From Corella eumyota (lineage: Eukaryota > Chordata > Ascidiacea > Phlebobranchia > Corellidae): 64,000 nucleotides of DNA. Location of the stretch: positions 11,444,990 to 11,508,989 of the forward strand of contig OY720102.1 in NCBI GenBank assembly GCA_963082875.1. Reading direction: 5' to 3'. The stretch's first letter is position 1. Each line of letters starts with the position of its first letter. A model generated the notes under the pieces. It was not told the origin of the DNA. It saw only the letters and a program-made list of their open reading frames with translations, and ran no database searches. The position numbers and the translations under genes were made by a program. Of this stretch, positions 1 to 11,126 are shown piece by piece.

Positions 1-22
1 ATTAGTTTTCAAAAATTTTGAT

Positions 23-28
23 AAAAAA
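23..28 (-). terminator. Downstream T6 run, possible backup terminator (representative)
   Basis: A run of six T on the minus strand lies 48 nt past the end of gene 1 and recurs in most units; it is T5 in the spacers that follow short units. It could catch read-through past the first stop. Confidence 0.5.
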
Positions 29-40
29 TGACTTCTACAT

Positions 41-50
41 AAAGTACTTT
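41..50. repeat. 10-bp perfect palindrome AAAGTACTTT in spacer (representative)
   Basis: A self-complementary decamer sits 25 bp past the 3' end of the gene in most units. Some spacer haplotypes carry AGGTACTTT and lose the symmetry. No function is evident. Confidence 0.4.
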
Positions 51-71
51 CTAATATGCTATAAAACTTAT

Positions 72-75
72 AAAA
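72..75 (-). terminator. Pol III terminator TTTT of gene 1 (representative)
   Basis: The transcript ends ...GTAGGCA followed at once by TTTT on the minus strand, the usual pol III stop. It is present in all units except those at 33181, 34323, 55215 and 56357, where it reads TTGT. Confidence 0.85.
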
Positions 76-194
76 TGCCTACGACACCCGGTATTCCCAG
101 GCGGTCACCCATCCAAGTACTAACCGGGCCCGACGTTGCTTAACTTCCCAGATCGGACGAGATGGGGTGTACTCAACGTGGTATGGTCGTAGGC
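76..194 (-). rRNA. 5S ribosomal RNA (gene 1, reference copy)
   Basis: 5S rRNA is a structural RNA of the large ribosomal subunit, made by RNA polymerase III and bound by TFIIIA, then uL18 and uL5. The minus strand reads GCCTACGACCATACCACG at the 5' end and GGTGTCGTAGGCA at the 3' end; nt 1-9 pair perfectly with nt 110-118 to form helix I. Conserved animal segments seen are CTCGTCCGATC (loop C), AAGTTAAGC (box A), GGTTAGTACTTGGATGGG and CCGCCTGGGAATACC (box C). The length of 119 nt fits the family. The 5' end is set by helix I and the 3' end by the TTTT that follows. Later entries give only the differences from this consensus. Confidence 0.97.
98..145 (-). promoter_or_regulatory. Internal control region of gene 1 (representative)
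   Basis: By analogy with Xenopus 5S, box A falls at nt 50-64 (131-145), the intermediate element at nt 67-72 (123-128) and box C at nt 80-97 (98-115). TFIIIA binds here and recruits TFIIIC, TFIIIB and RNA polymerase III. The segment is nearly invariant across the array; exceptions are C95U and the 9-bp insertion, in or next to box C, and G51A at the edge of box A. Confidence 0.8.
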
Positions 195-217
195 AATGTG
201 ATGTGGTGAGCCAACAC

Positions 218-224
218 ATTTATC
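218..224 (-). promoter_or_regulatory. TATA-like box GATAAAT at -30 to -24 (representative)
   Basis: On the minus strand GATAAAT lies 24-30 nt before the first nucleotide of gene 1. Upstream TATA-like boxes near -30 are known to help 5S transcription in insects and some other animals. The box is kept in nearly every unit, but in 22 units a 5-bp deletion between it and the gene moves it to about -25 to -19. Confidence 0.6.
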
Positions 225-362
225 ATTAACCGTGTATATTTAAAATAAAATAAATGACTTGCGTCCCTTAGAAGTTATATCAAATATATTAATTTTCAAA
301 AATTTTGATAAAAAATGACTTCTACATAAAGTACTTTCTAATATGCTATAAAACTTATAAAA

Positions 363-481
363 TGCCTACGACACCCGGTATTCCCAGGCGGTCACCCATC
401 CAAGTACTAACCGGGCCCGACGTTGCTTAACTTCCCAGATCGGACGAGATGGGGTGTACTCAACGTGGTATGGTCGTAAGC
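363..481 (-). rRNA. 5S rRNA, C3U
   Basis: C3U keeps helix I as a U-G wobble with G116. Confidence 0.96.
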
Positions 482-649
482 AATGTGATGTGGTGAGCCA
501 ACACATTTATCATTAACCGTGTATATTTAAAATAAAATAAATGACTTGCGTCGCTTAGCAATTATATCAAATATATTAGTTTTCAAAAATTTTGATAAAA
601 AATGACTTCTACATAAAGTACTTTCTAATATGCTATAAAACTTATAAAA

Positions 650-768
650 TGCCTACGACACCCGGTATTCCCAGGCGGTCACCCATCCAAGTACTAACCG
701 GGCCCGACGTTGCTTAACTTCCCAGATCGGACGAGATGGGGTGTACTCAACGTGGTATGGTCGTAAGC
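650..768 (-). rRNA. 5S rRNA, C3U
   Basis: C3U (wobble). Confidence 0.96.
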
Positions 769-936
769 AATGTGATGTGGTGAGCCAACACATTTATCAT
801 TAACCGTGTATATTTAAAATAAAATAAATGACTTGCGTCGCTTAGCAATTATATCAAATATATTAGTTTTCAAAAATTTTGATAAAAAATGACTTCTACA
901 TAAAGTACTTTCTAATATGCTATAAAACTTATAAAA

Positions 937-1055
937 TGCCTACGACACCCGGTATTCCCAAGCGGTCACCCATCCAAGTACTAACCGGGCCCGACGTTGC
1001 TTAACTTCCCAGATCGGACGAGATGGGGTGTACTCAACGTGGTATGGTCGTAGGC
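937..1055 (-). rRNA. 5S rRNA, C95U
   Basis: C95U in box C; U here also occurs in Drosophila-type 5S, so probably tolerated. Confidence 0.96.
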
Positions 1056-1223
1056 AATGTGATGTGGTGAGCCAACACATTTATCATTAACCGTGTATAT
1101 TTAAAATAAAATAAATGACTTGCGTCCCTTAGAAGTTATATCAAATATATTAATTTTCAAAAATTTTGATAAAAAATGACTTCTACATAAAGTACTTTCT
1201 AATATGCTATAAAACTTATAAAA

Positions 1224-1342
1224 TGCCTACGACACCCGGTATTCCCAGGCGGTCACCCATCCAAGTACTAACCGGGCCCGACGTTGCTTAACTTCCCAGA
1301 TCGGACAAGATGGGGTGTACTCAACGTGGTATGGTCGTAAGC
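1224..1342 (-). rRNA. 5S rRNA, C36U + C3U
   Basis: C36U lies in loop C; C3U is a helix I wobble. Confidence 0.96.
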
Positions 1343-1510
1343 AATGTGATGTGGTGAGCCAACACATTTATCATTAACCGTGTATATTTAAAATAAAATA
1401 AATGACTTGCGTCGCTTAGCAATTATATCAAATATATTAGTTTTCAAAAATTTTGATAAAAAATGACTTCTACATAAAGTACTTTCTAATATGCTATAAA
1501 ACTTATAAAA

Positions 1511-1629
1511 TGCCTACGACACCCGGTATTCCCAGGCGGTCACCCATCCAAGTACTAACCGGGCCCGACGTTGCTTAACTTCCCAGATCGGACGAGATGG
1601 GGTGTACTCAACGTGGTATGGTCGTAGGC
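1511..1629 (-). rRNA. 5S rRNA
   Basis: Consensus. Confidence 0.96.
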
Positions 1630-1797
1630 AATGTGATGTGGTGAGCCAACACATTTATCATTAACCGTGTATATTTAAAATAAAATAAATGACTTGCGTC
1701 CCTTAGAAGTTATATCAAATATATTAATTTTCAAAAATTTTGATAAAAAATGACTTCTACATAAAGTACTTTCTAATATGCTATAAAACTTATAAAA

Positions 1798-1916
1798 TGC
1801 CTACGACACCCGGTATTCCCAGGCGGTCACCCATCCAAGTACTAACCGGGCCCGACGTTGCTTAACTTCCCAGATCGGACGAGATGGGGTGTACTCAACG
1901 TGGTATGGTCGTAAGC
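1798..1916 (-). rRNA. 5S rRNA, C3U
   Basis: C3U. Confidence 0.96.
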
Positions 1917-2084
1917 AATGTGATGTGGTGAGCCAACACATTTATCATTAACCGTGTATATTTAAAATAAAATAAATGACTTGCGTCGCTTAGCAATTAT
2001 ATCAAATATATTAGTTTTCAAAAATTTTGATAAAAAATGACTTCTACATAAAGTACTTTCTAATATGCTATAAAACTTATAAAA

Positions 2085-2203
2085 TGCCTACGACACCCGG
2101 TATTCCCAGGCGGTCACCCATCCAAGTACTAACCGGGCCCGACGTTGCTTAACTTCCCAGATCGGACGAGATGGGGTGTACTCAACGTGGTATGGTCGTA
2201 AGC
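2085..2203 (-). rRNA. 5S rRNA, C3U
   Basis: C3U. Confidence 0.96.
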
Positions 2204-2371
2204 AATGTGATGTGGTGAGCCAACACATTTATCATTAACCGTGTATATTTAAAATAAAATAAATGACTTGCGTCGCTTAGCAATTATATCAAATATATTA
2301 GTTTTCAAAAATTTTGATAAAAAATGACTTCTACATAAAGTACTTTCTAATATGCTATAAAACTTATAAAA

Positions 2372-2490
2372 TGCCTACGACACCCGGTATTCCCAAGCGG
2401 TCACCCATCCAAGTACTAACCGGGCCCGACGTTGCTTAACTTCCCAGATCGGACGAGATGGGGTGTACTCAACGTGGTATGGTCGTAGGC
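2372..2490 (-). rRNA. 5S rRNA, C95U
   Basis: C95U. Confidence 0.96.
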
Positions 2491-2658
2491 AATGTGATGT
2501 GGTGAGCCAACACATTTATCATTAACCGTGTATATTTAAAATAAAATAAATGACTTGCGTCCCTTAGAAGTTATATCAAATATATTAATTTTCAAAAATT
2601 TTGATAAAAAATGACTTCTACATAAAGTACTTTCTAATATGCTATAAAACTTATAAAA

Positions 2659-2777
2659 TGCCTACGACACCCGGTATTCCCAAGCGGTCACCCATCCAAG
2701 TACTAACCGGGCCCGACGTTGCTTAACTTCCCAGATCGGACGAGATGGGGTGTACTCAACGTGGTATGGTCGTAGGC
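2659..2777 (-). rRNA. 5S rRNA, C95U
   Basis: C95U. Confidence 0.96.
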
Positions 2778-2945
2778 AATGTGATGTGGTGAGCCAACAC
2801 ATTTATCATTAACCGTGTATATTTAAAATAAAATAAATGACTTGCGTCCCTTAGAAGTTATATCAAATATATTAATTTTCAAAAATTTTGATAAAAAATG
2901 ACTTCTACATAAAGTACTTTCTAATATGCTATAAAACTTATAAAA

Positions 2946-3064
2946 TGCCTACGACACCCGGTATTCCCAGGCGGTCACCCATCCAAGTACTAACCGGGCC
3001 CGACGTTGCTTAACTTCCCAGATCGGACGAGATGGGGTGTACTTAACGTGGTATGGTCGTAGGC
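2946..3064 (-). rRNA. 5S rRNA, G21A
   Basis: G21A, the only copy with this change. Upstream reads gaagtgg instead of gatgtgg on the + strand. Confidence 0.95.
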
Positions 3065-3232
3065 AATGTGAAGTGGTGAGCCAACACATTTATCATTAAC
3101 CGTGTATATTTAAAATAAAATAAATGACTTGCGTCCCTTAGCAGTTATATCAAAGATATTAATTTTCAAAAATTTTGATAAAAAATGACTTCTACATAAG
3201 GTACTTTCTAATATGCTAAAAAACTTATAAAA

Positions 3233-3351
3233 TGCCTACGACACCCGGTATTCCCAGGCGGTCACCCATCCAAGTACTAACCGGGCCCGACGTTGCTTAA
3301 CTTCCCAGATCGGACGAGATGGGGTGTACTCAACGTGGTATGGTCGTAAGC
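3233..3351 (-). rRNA. 5S rRNA, C3U
   Basis: C3U. Confidence 0.96.
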
Positions 3352-3519
3352 AATGTGATGTGGTGAGCCAACACATTTATCATTAACCGTGTATATTTAA
3401 AATAAAATAAATGACTTGCGTCGCTTAGCAATTATATCAAATATATTAGTTTTCAAAAATTTTGATAAAAAATGACTTCTACATAAAGTACTTTCTAATA
3501 TGCTATAAAACTTATAAAA

Positions 3520-3638
3520 TGCCTACGACACCCGGTATTCCCAAGCGGTCACCCATCCAAGTACTAACCGGGCCCGACGTTGCTTAACTTCCCAGATCGG
3601 ACGAGATGGGGTGTACTCAACGTGGTATGGTCGTAGGC
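3520..3638 (-). rRNA. 5S rRNA, C95U
   Basis: C95U. Confidence 0.96.
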
Positions 3639-3806
3639 AATGTGATGTGGTGAGCCAACACATTTATCATTAACCGTGTATATTTAAAATAAAATAAATG
3701 ACTTGCGTCCCTTAGAAGTTATATCAAATATATTAATTTTCAAAAATTTTGATAAAAAATGACTTCTACATAAAGTACTTTCTAATATGCTATAAAACTT
3801 ATAAAA

Positions 3807-3925
3807 TGCCTACGACACCCGGTATTCCCAAGCGGTCACCCATCCAAGTACTAACCGGGCCCGACGTTGCTTAACTTCCCAGATCGGACGAGATGGGGTG
3901 TACTCAACGTGGTATGGTCGTAGGC
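3807..3925 (-). rRNA. 5S rRNA, C95U
   Basis: C95U. Confidence 0.96.
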
Positions 3926-4093
3926 AATGTGATGTGGTGAGCCAACACATTTATCATTAACCGTGTATATTTAAAATAAAATAAATGACTTGCGTCCCTT
4001 AGAAGTTATATCAAATATATTAATTTTCAAAAATTTTGATAAAAAATGACTTCTACATAAAGTACTTTCTAATATGCTATAAAACTTATAAAA

Positions 4094-4212
4094 TGCCTAC
4101 GACACCCGGTATTCCCAGGCGGTCACCCATCCAAGTACTAACCGGGCCCGACGTTGCTTAACTTCCCAGATCGGACGAGATGGGGTGTACTCAACGTGGT
4201 ATGGTCGTAGGC
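4094..4212 (-). rRNA. 5S rRNA
   Basis: Consensus gene; upstream gaagtgg form. Confidence 0.96.
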
Positions 4213-4380
4213 AATGTGAAGTGGTGAGCCAACACATTTATCATTAACCGTGTATATTTAAAATAAAATAAATGACTTGCGTCCCTTAGCAGTTATATCA
4301 AAGATATTAATTTTCAAAAATTTTGATAAAAAATGACTTCTACATAAGGTACTTTCTAATATGCTAAAAAACTTATAAAA

Positions 4381-4499
4381 TGCCTACGACACCCGGTATT
4401 CCCAGGCGGTCACCCATCCAAGTACTAACCGGGCCCGACGTTGCTTAACTTCCCAGATCGGACGAGATGGGGTGTACTCAACGTGGTATGGTCGTAGGC
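4381..4499 (-). rRNA. 5S rRNA
   Basis: Consensus. Confidence 0.96.
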
Positions 4500-4667
4500 A
4501 ATGTGATGTGGTGAGCCAACACATTTATCATTAACCGTGTATATTTAAAATAAAATAAATGACTTGCGTCCCTTAGAAGTTATATCAAATATATTAATTT
4601 TCAAAAATTTTGATAAAAAATGACTTCTACATAAAGTACTTTCTAATATGCTATAAAACTTATAAAA

Positions 4668-4786
4668 TGCCTACGACACCCGGTATTCCCAAGCGGTCAC
4701 CCATCCAAGTACTAACCGGGCCCGACGTTGCTTAACTTCCCAGATCGGACGAGATGGGGTGTACTCAACGTGGTATGGTCGTAGGC
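4668..4786 (-). rRNA. 5S rRNA, C95U
   Basis: C95U. Confidence 0.96.
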
Positions 4787-4954
4787 AATGTGATGTGGTG
4801 AGCCAACACATTTATCATTAACCGTGTATATTTAAAATAAAATAAATGACTTGCGTCCCTTAGAAGTTATATCAAATATATTAATTTTCAAAAATTTTGA
4901 TAAAAAATGACTTCTACATAAAGTACTTTCTAATATGCTATAAAACTTATAAAA

Positions 4955-5073
4955 TGCCTACGACACCCGGTATTCCCAGGCGGTCACCCATCCAAGTACT
5001 AACCGGGCCCGACGTTGCTTAACTTCCCAGATCGGACAAGATGGGGTGTACTCAACGTGGTATGGTCGTAAGC
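4955..5073 (-). rRNA. 5S rRNA, C36U + C3U
   Basis: C36U, C3U. Confidence 0.96.
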
Positions 5074-5241
5074 AATGTGATGTGGTGAGCCAACACATTT
5101 ATCATTAACCGTGTATATTTAAAATAAAATAAATGACTTGCGTCGCTTAGCAATTATATCAAATATATTAGTTTTCAAAAATTTTGATAAAAAATGACTT
5201 CTACATAAAGTACTTTCTAATATGCTATAAAACTTATAAAA

Positions 5242-5360
5242 TGCCTACGACACCCGGTATTCCCAGGCGGTCACCCATCCAAGTACTAACCGGGCCCGAC
5301 GTTGCTTAACTTCCCAGATCGGACGAGATGGGGTGTACTCAACGTGGTATGGTCGTAGGC
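5242..5360 (-). rRNA. 5S rRNA
   Basis: Consensus. Confidence 0.96.
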
Positions 5361-5528
5361 AATGTGATGTGGTGAGCCAACACATTTATCATTAACCGTG
5401 TATATTTAAAATAAAATAAATGACTTGCGTCCCTTAGAAGTTATATCAAATATATTAATTTTCAAAAATTTTGATAAAAAATGACTTCTACATAAAGTAC
5501 TTTCTAATATGCTATAAAACTTATAAAA

Positions 5529-5647
5529 TGCCTACGACACCCGGTATTCCCAGGCGGTCACCCATCCAAGTACTAACCGGGCCCGACGTTGCTTAACTTC
5601 CCAGATCGGACGAGATGGGGTGTACTCAACGTGGTATGGTCGTAAGC
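5529..5647 (-). rRNA. 5S rRNA, C3U
   Basis: C3U. Confidence 0.96.
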
Positions 5648-5815
5648 AATGTGATGTGGTGAGCCAACACATTTATCATTAACCGTGTATATTTAAAATA
5701 AAATAAATGACTTGCGTCGCTTAGCAATTATATCAAATATATTAGTTTTCAAAAATTTTGATAAAAAATGACTTCTACATAAAGTACTTTCTAATATGCT
5801 ATAAAACTTATAAAA

Positions 5816-5934
5816 TGCCTACGACACCCGGTATTCCCAGGCGGTCACCCATCCAAGTACTAACCGGGCCCGACGTTGCTTAACTTCCCAGATCGGACGA
5901 GATGGGGTGTACTCAACGTGGTATGGTCGTAAGC
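5816..5934 (-). rRNA. 5S rRNA, C3U
   Basis: C3U. Confidence 0.96.
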
Positions 5935-6102
5935 AATGTGATGTGGTGAGCCAACACATTTATCATTAACCGTGTATATTTAAAATAAAATAAATGACTT
6001 GCGTCGCTTAGCAATTATATCAAATATATTAGTTTTCAAAAATTTTGATAAAAAATGACTTCTACATAAAGTACTTTCTAATATGCTATAAAACTTATAA
6101 AA

Positions 6103-6221
6103 TGCCTACGACACCCGGTATTCCCAAGCGGTCACCCATCCAAGTACTAACCGGGCCCGACGTTGCTTAACTTCCCAGATCGGACGAGATGGGGTGTACT
6201 CAACGTGGTATGGTCGTAGGC
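6103..6221 (-). rRNA. 5S rRNA, C95U
   Basis: C95U. Confidence 0.96.
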
Positions 6222-6389
6222 AATGTGATGTGGTGAGCCAACACATTTATCATTAACCGTGTATATTTAAAATAAAATAAATGACTTGCGTCCCTTAGAA
6301 GTTATATCAAATATATTAATTTTCAAAAATTTTGATAAAAAATGACTTCTACATAAAGTACTTTCTAATATGCTATAAAACTTATAAAA

Positions 6390-6508
6390 TGCCTACGACA
6401 CCCGGTATTCCCAGGCGGTCACCCATCCAAGTACTAACCGGGCCCGACGTTGCTTAACTTCCCAGATCGGACAAGATGGGGTGTACTCAACGTGGTATGG
6501 TCGTAAGC
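6390..6508 (-). rRNA. 5S rRNA, C36U + C3U
   Basis: C36U, C3U. Confidence 0.96.
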
Positions 6509-6676
6509 AATGTGATGTGGTGAGCCAACACATTTATCATTAACCGTGTATATTTAAAATAAAATAAATGACTTGCGTCGCTTAGCAATTATATCAAATA
6601 TATTAGTTTTCAAAAATTTTGATAAAAAATGACTTCTACATAAAGTACTTTCTAATATGCTATAAAACTTATAAAA

Positions 6677-6795
6677 TGCCTACGACACCCGGTATTCCCA
6701 GGCGGTCACCCATCCAAGTACTAACCGGGCCCGACGTTGCTTAACTTCCCAGATCGGACGAGATGGGGTGTACTCAACGTGGTATGGTCGTAGGC
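6677..6795 (-). rRNA. 5S rRNA
   Basis: Consensus. Confidence 0.96.
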
Positions 6796-6963
6796 AATGT
6801 GATGTGGTGAGCCAACACATTTATCATTAACCGTGTATATTTAAAATAAAATAAATGACTTGCGTCCCTTAGAAGTTATATCAAATATATTAATTTTCAA
6901 AAATTTTGATAAAAAATGACTTCTACATAAAGTACTTTCTAATATGCTATAAAACTTATAAAA

Positions 6964-7082
6964 TGCCTACGACACCCGGTATTCCCAGGCGGTCACCCAT
7001 CCAAGTACTAACCGGGCCCGACGTTGCTTAACTTCCCAGATCGGACGAGATGGGGTGTACTCAACGTGGTATGGTCGTAAGC
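6964..7082 (-). rRNA. 5S rRNA, C3U
   Basis: C3U. Confidence 0.96.
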
Positions 7083-7250
7083 AATGTGATGTGGTGAGCC
7101 AACACATTTATCATTAACCGTGTATATTTAAAATAAAATAAATGACTTGCGTCGCTTAGCAATTATATCAAATATATTAGTTTTCAAAAATTTTGATAAA
7201 AAATGACTTCTACATAAAGTACTTTCTAATATGCTATAAAACTTATAAAA

Positions 7251-7369
7251 TGCCTACGACACCCGGTATTCCCAGGCGGTCACCCATCCAAGTACTAACC
7301 GGGCCCGACGTTGCTTAACTTCCCAGATCGGACGAGATGGGGTGTACTCAACGTGGTATGGTCGTAAGC
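7251..7369 (-). rRNA. 5S rRNA, C3U
   Basis: C3U. Confidence 0.96.
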
Positions 7370-7537
7370 AATGTGATGTGGTGAGCCAACACATTTATCA
7401 TTAACCGTGTATATTTAAAATAAAATAAATGACTTGCGTCGCTTAGCAATTATATCAAATATATTAGTTTTCAAAAATTTTGATAAAAAATGACTTCTAC
7501 ATAAAGTACTTTCTAATATGCTATAAAACTTATAAAA

Positions 7538-7656
7538 TGCCTACGACACCCGGTATTCCCAAGCGGTCACCCATCCAAGTACTAACCGGGCCCGACGTTG
7601 CTTAACTTCCCAGATCGGACGAGATGGGGTGTACTCAACGTGGTATGGTCGTAGGC
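7538..7656 (-). rRNA. 5S rRNA, C95U
   Basis: C95U. Confidence 0.96.
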
Positions 7657-7824
7657 AATGTGATGTGGTGAGCCAACACATTTATCATTAACCGTGTATA
7701 TTTAAAATAAAATAAATGATTTGCGTCCCTTAGAAGTTATATCAAATATATTAATTTTCAAAAATTTTGATAAAAAATGACTTCTACATAAAGTACTTTC
7801 TAATATGCTATAAAACTTATAAAA

Positions 7825-7943
7825 TGCCTACGACACCCGGTATTCCCAGGCGGTCACCCATCCAAGTACTAACCGGGCCCGACGTTGCTTAACTTCCCAG
7901 ATCGGACAAGATGGGGTGTACTCAACGTGGTATGGTCGTAAGC
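7825..7943 (-). rRNA. 5S rRNA, C36U + C3U
   Basis: C36U, C3U. Confidence 0.96.
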
Positions 7944-8111
7944 AATGTGATGTGGTGAGCCAACACATTTATCATTAACCGTGTATATTTAAAATAAAAT
8001 AAATGACTTGCGTCGCTTAGCAATTATATCAAATATATTAGTTTTCAAAAATTTTGATAAAAAATGACTTCTACATAAAGTACTTTCTAATATGCTATAA
8101 AACTTATAAAA

Positions 8112-8230
8112 TGCCTACGACACCCGGTATTCCCAGGCGGTCACCCATCCAAGTACTAACCGGGCCCGACGTTGCTTAACTTCCCAGATCGGACGAGATG
8201 GGGTGTACTCAACGTGGTATGGTCGTAGGC
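8112..8230 (-). rRNA. 5S rRNA
   Basis: Consensus. Confidence 0.96.
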
Positions 8231-8398
8231 AATGTGATGTGGTGAGCCAACACATTTATCATTAACCGTGTATATTTAAAATAAAATAAATGACTTGCGT
8301 CCCTTAGAAGTTATATCAAATATATTAATTTTCAAAAATTTTGATAAAAAATGACTTCTACATAAAGTACTTTCTAATATGCTATAAAACTTATAAAA

Positions 8399-8517
8399 TG
8401 CCTACGACACCCGGTATTCCCAGGCGGTCACCCATCCAAGTACTAACCGGGCCCGACGTTGCTTAACTTCCCAGATCGGACGAGATGGGGTGTACTCAAC
8501 GTGGTATGGTCTTAAGC
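8399..8517 (-). rRNA. 5S rRNA, C6A + C3U
   Basis: C6A faces G113 and breaks a helix I pair; C3U adds a wobble. The only gene with both. Confidence 0.94.
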
Positions 8518-8685
8518 AATGTGATGTGGTGAGCCAACACATTTATCATTAACCGTGTATATTTAAAATAAAATAAATGACTTGCGTCGCTTAGCAATTA
8601 TATCAAATATATTAGTTTTCAAAAATTTTGATAAAAAATGACTTCTACATAAAGTACTTTCTAATATGCTATAAAACTTATAAAA

Positions 8686-8804
8686 TGCCTACGACACCCG
8701 GTATTCCCAGGCGGTCACCCATCCAAGTACTAACCGGGCCCGACGTTGCTTAACTTCCCAGATCGGACGAGATGGGGTGTACTCAACGTGGTATGGTCGT
8801 AGGC
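8686..8804 (-). rRNA. 5S rRNA
   Basis: Consensus. Confidence 0.96.
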
Positions 8805-8972
8805 AATGTGATGTGGTGAGCCAACACATTTATCATTAACCGTGTATATTTAAAATAAAATAAATGACTTGCGTCGCTTAGCAATTATATCAAATATATT
8901 AGTTTTCAAAAATTTTGATAAAAAATGACTTCTACATAAGGTACTTTCTAATATGCTATAAAACTTATAAAA

Positions 8973-9091
8973 TGCCTACGACACCCGGTATTCCCAAGCG
9001 GTCACCCATCCAAGTACTAACCGGGCCCGACGTTGCTTAACTTCCCAGATCGGACGAGATGGGGTGTACTCAACGTGGTATGGTCGTAGGC
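8973..9091 (-). rRNA. 5S rRNA, C95U
   Basis: C95U; the last gene in the window with this change. Confidence 0.96.
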
Positions 9092-9259
9092 AATGTGATG
9101 TGGTGAGCCAACACATTTATCATTAACCGTGTATATTTAAAATAAAATAAATGACTTGCGTCCCTTAGAAGTTATATCAAATATATTAATTTTCAAAAAT
9201 TTTGATAAAAAATGACTTCTACATAAAGTACTTTCTAATATGCTATAAAACTTATAAAA

Positions 9260-9378
9260 TGCCTACGACACCCGGTATTCCCAGGCGGTCACCCATCCAA
9301 GTACTAACCGGGCCCGACGTTGCTTAACTTCCCAGATCGGACGAGATGGGGTGTACTCAACGTGGTATGGTCGTAGGC
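9260..9378 (-). rRNA. 5S rRNA
   Basis: Consensus. Confidence 0.96.
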
Positions 9379-9546
9379 AATGTGATGTGGTGAGCCAACA
9401 CATTTATCATTAACCGTGTATATTTAAAATAAAATAAATGACTTGCGTCGCTTAGCAATTATATCAAATATATTAGTTTTCAAAAATTTTGATAAAAAAT
9501 GACTTCTACATAAAGTACTTTCTAATATGCTAAAAAACTTATAAAA

Positions 9547-9665
9547 TGCCTACGACACCCGGTATTCCCAGGCGGTCACCCATCCAAGTACTAACCGGGC
9601 CCGACGTTGCTTAACTTCCCAGATCGGACGAGATGGGGTGTACTCAACGTGGTATGGTCGTAGGC
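9547..9665 (-). rRNA. 5S rRNA
   Basis: Consensus. Confidence 0.96.
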
Positions 9666-9833
9666 AATGTGATGTGGTGAGCCAACACATTTATCATTAA
9701 CCGTGTATATTTAAAATAAAATAAATGACTTGCGTCGCTTAGCAGTTATATCAAATATATTAATTTTCAAAAATTTTGATAAAAAATGACTTCTACATAA
9801 GGTACTTTCTAATATGCTAAAAAACTTATAAAA

Positions 9834-9952
9834 TGCCTACGACACCCGGTATTCCCAGGCGGTCACCCATCCAAGTACTAACCGGGCCCGACGTTGCTTA
9901 ACTTCCCAGATCGGACGAGATGGGGTGTACTCAACGTGGTATGGTCGTAGGC
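9834..9952 (-). rRNA. 5S rRNA
   Basis: Consensus. Confidence 0.96.
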
Positions 9953-10120
9953 AATGTGATGTGGTGAGCCAACACATTTATCATTAACCGTGTATATTTA
10001 AAATAAAATAAATGACTTGCGTCCTTTAGAAGTTATATCAAATATATTAGTTTTCAAAAATTTTGATAAAAAATGACTTCTACATAAAGTACTTTCTAAT
10101 ATGCTATAAAACTTATAAAA

Positions 10121-10239
10121 TGCCTACGACACCCGGTATTCCCAGGCGGTCACCCATCCAAGTACTAACCGGGCCCGACGTTGCTTAACTTCCCAGATCG
10201 GACGAGATGGGGTGTACTCAACGTGGTATGGTCGTAGGC
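10121..10239 (-). rRNA. 5S rRNA
   Basis: Consensus. Confidence 0.96.
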
Positions 10240-10407
10240 AATGTGATGTGGTGAGCCAACACATTTATCATTAACCGTGTATATTTAAAATAAAATAAAT
10301 GACTTGCGTCCTTTAGAAGTTATATCAAATATATTAATTTTCAAAAATTTTGATAAAAAATGACTTCTACATAAAGTACTTTCTAATATGCTATAAAACT
10401 TATAAAA

Positions 10408-10526
10408 TGCCTACGACACCCGGTATTCCCAGGCGGTCACCCATCCAAGTACTAACCGGGCCCGACGTTGCTTAACTTCCCAGATCGGACGAGATGGGGT
10501 GTACTCAACGTGGTATGGTCGTAGGC
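10408..10526 (-). rRNA. 5S rRNA
   Basis: Consensus gene; upstream gaagtgg form. Confidence 0.96.
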
Positions 10527-10694
10527 AATGTGAAGTGGTGAGCCAACACATTTATCATTAACCGTGTATATTTAAAATAAAATAAATGACTTGCGTCCCT
10601 TAGCAGTTATATCAAATATATTAATTTTCAAAAATTTTGATAAAAAATGACTTCTACATAAGGTACTTTCTAATATGCTAAAAAACTTATAAAA

Positions 10695-10813
10695 TGCCTA
10701 CGACACCCGGTATTCCCAGGCGGTCACCCATCCAAGTACTAACCGGGCCCGACGTTGCTTAACTTCCCAGATCGGACGAGATGGGGTGTACTCAACGTGG
10801 TATGGTCGTAGGC
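10695..10813 (-). rRNA. 5S rRNA
   Basis: Consensus. Confidence 0.96.
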
Positions 10814-10981
10814 AATGTGATGTGGTGAGCCAACACATTTATCATTAACCGTGTATATTTAAAATAAAATAAATGACTTGCGTCCTTTAGAAGTTATATC
10901 AAATATATTAGTTTTCAAAAATTTTGATAAAAAATGACTTCTACATAAAGTACTTTCTAATATGCTATAAAACTTATAAAA

Positions 10982-11100
10982 TGCCTACGACACCCGGTAT
11001 TCCCAGGCGGTCACCCATCCAAGTACTAACCGGGCCCGACGTTGCTTAACTTCCCAGATCGGACGAGATGGGGTGTACTCAACGTGGTATGGTCGTAGGC
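10982..11100 (-). rRNA. 5S rRNA
   Basis: Consensus gene; its TATA-like box is lost in the assembly gap. Confidence 0.96.
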
Positions 11101-11126
11101 AATGTGATGTGGTGAGCCAACACATT

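Larger units (their letters stand above)
937..2371 (-). repeat. 5-unit higher-order repeat, 1,435 bp, isolated copy
   Basis: Units in + order: C95U with P spacer; C36U+C3U with Q; consensus with P; C3U with Q; C3U with Q. Positions 1-936 match the last three units of the same pattern, so two copies abut here. Confidence 0.85.
4668..8972 (-). repeat. 5-unit higher-order repeat, 3 tandem copies
   Basis: Copies at 4668-6102, 6103-7537 and 7538-8972, each exactly 1,435 bp and in the same variant order as 937-2371. The third copy has diverged at its end: its fourth gene is C6A+C3U and its fifth lacks C3U. Confidence 0.88.

Noticed and set aside
195-362. A second gene in the spacer (spliced leader, tRNA or snRNA)
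   Set aside because: Both strands of the AT-rich spacer were read; no Sm site with stem-loop, tRNA A/B boxes or leader-like exon with splice donor is convincing.
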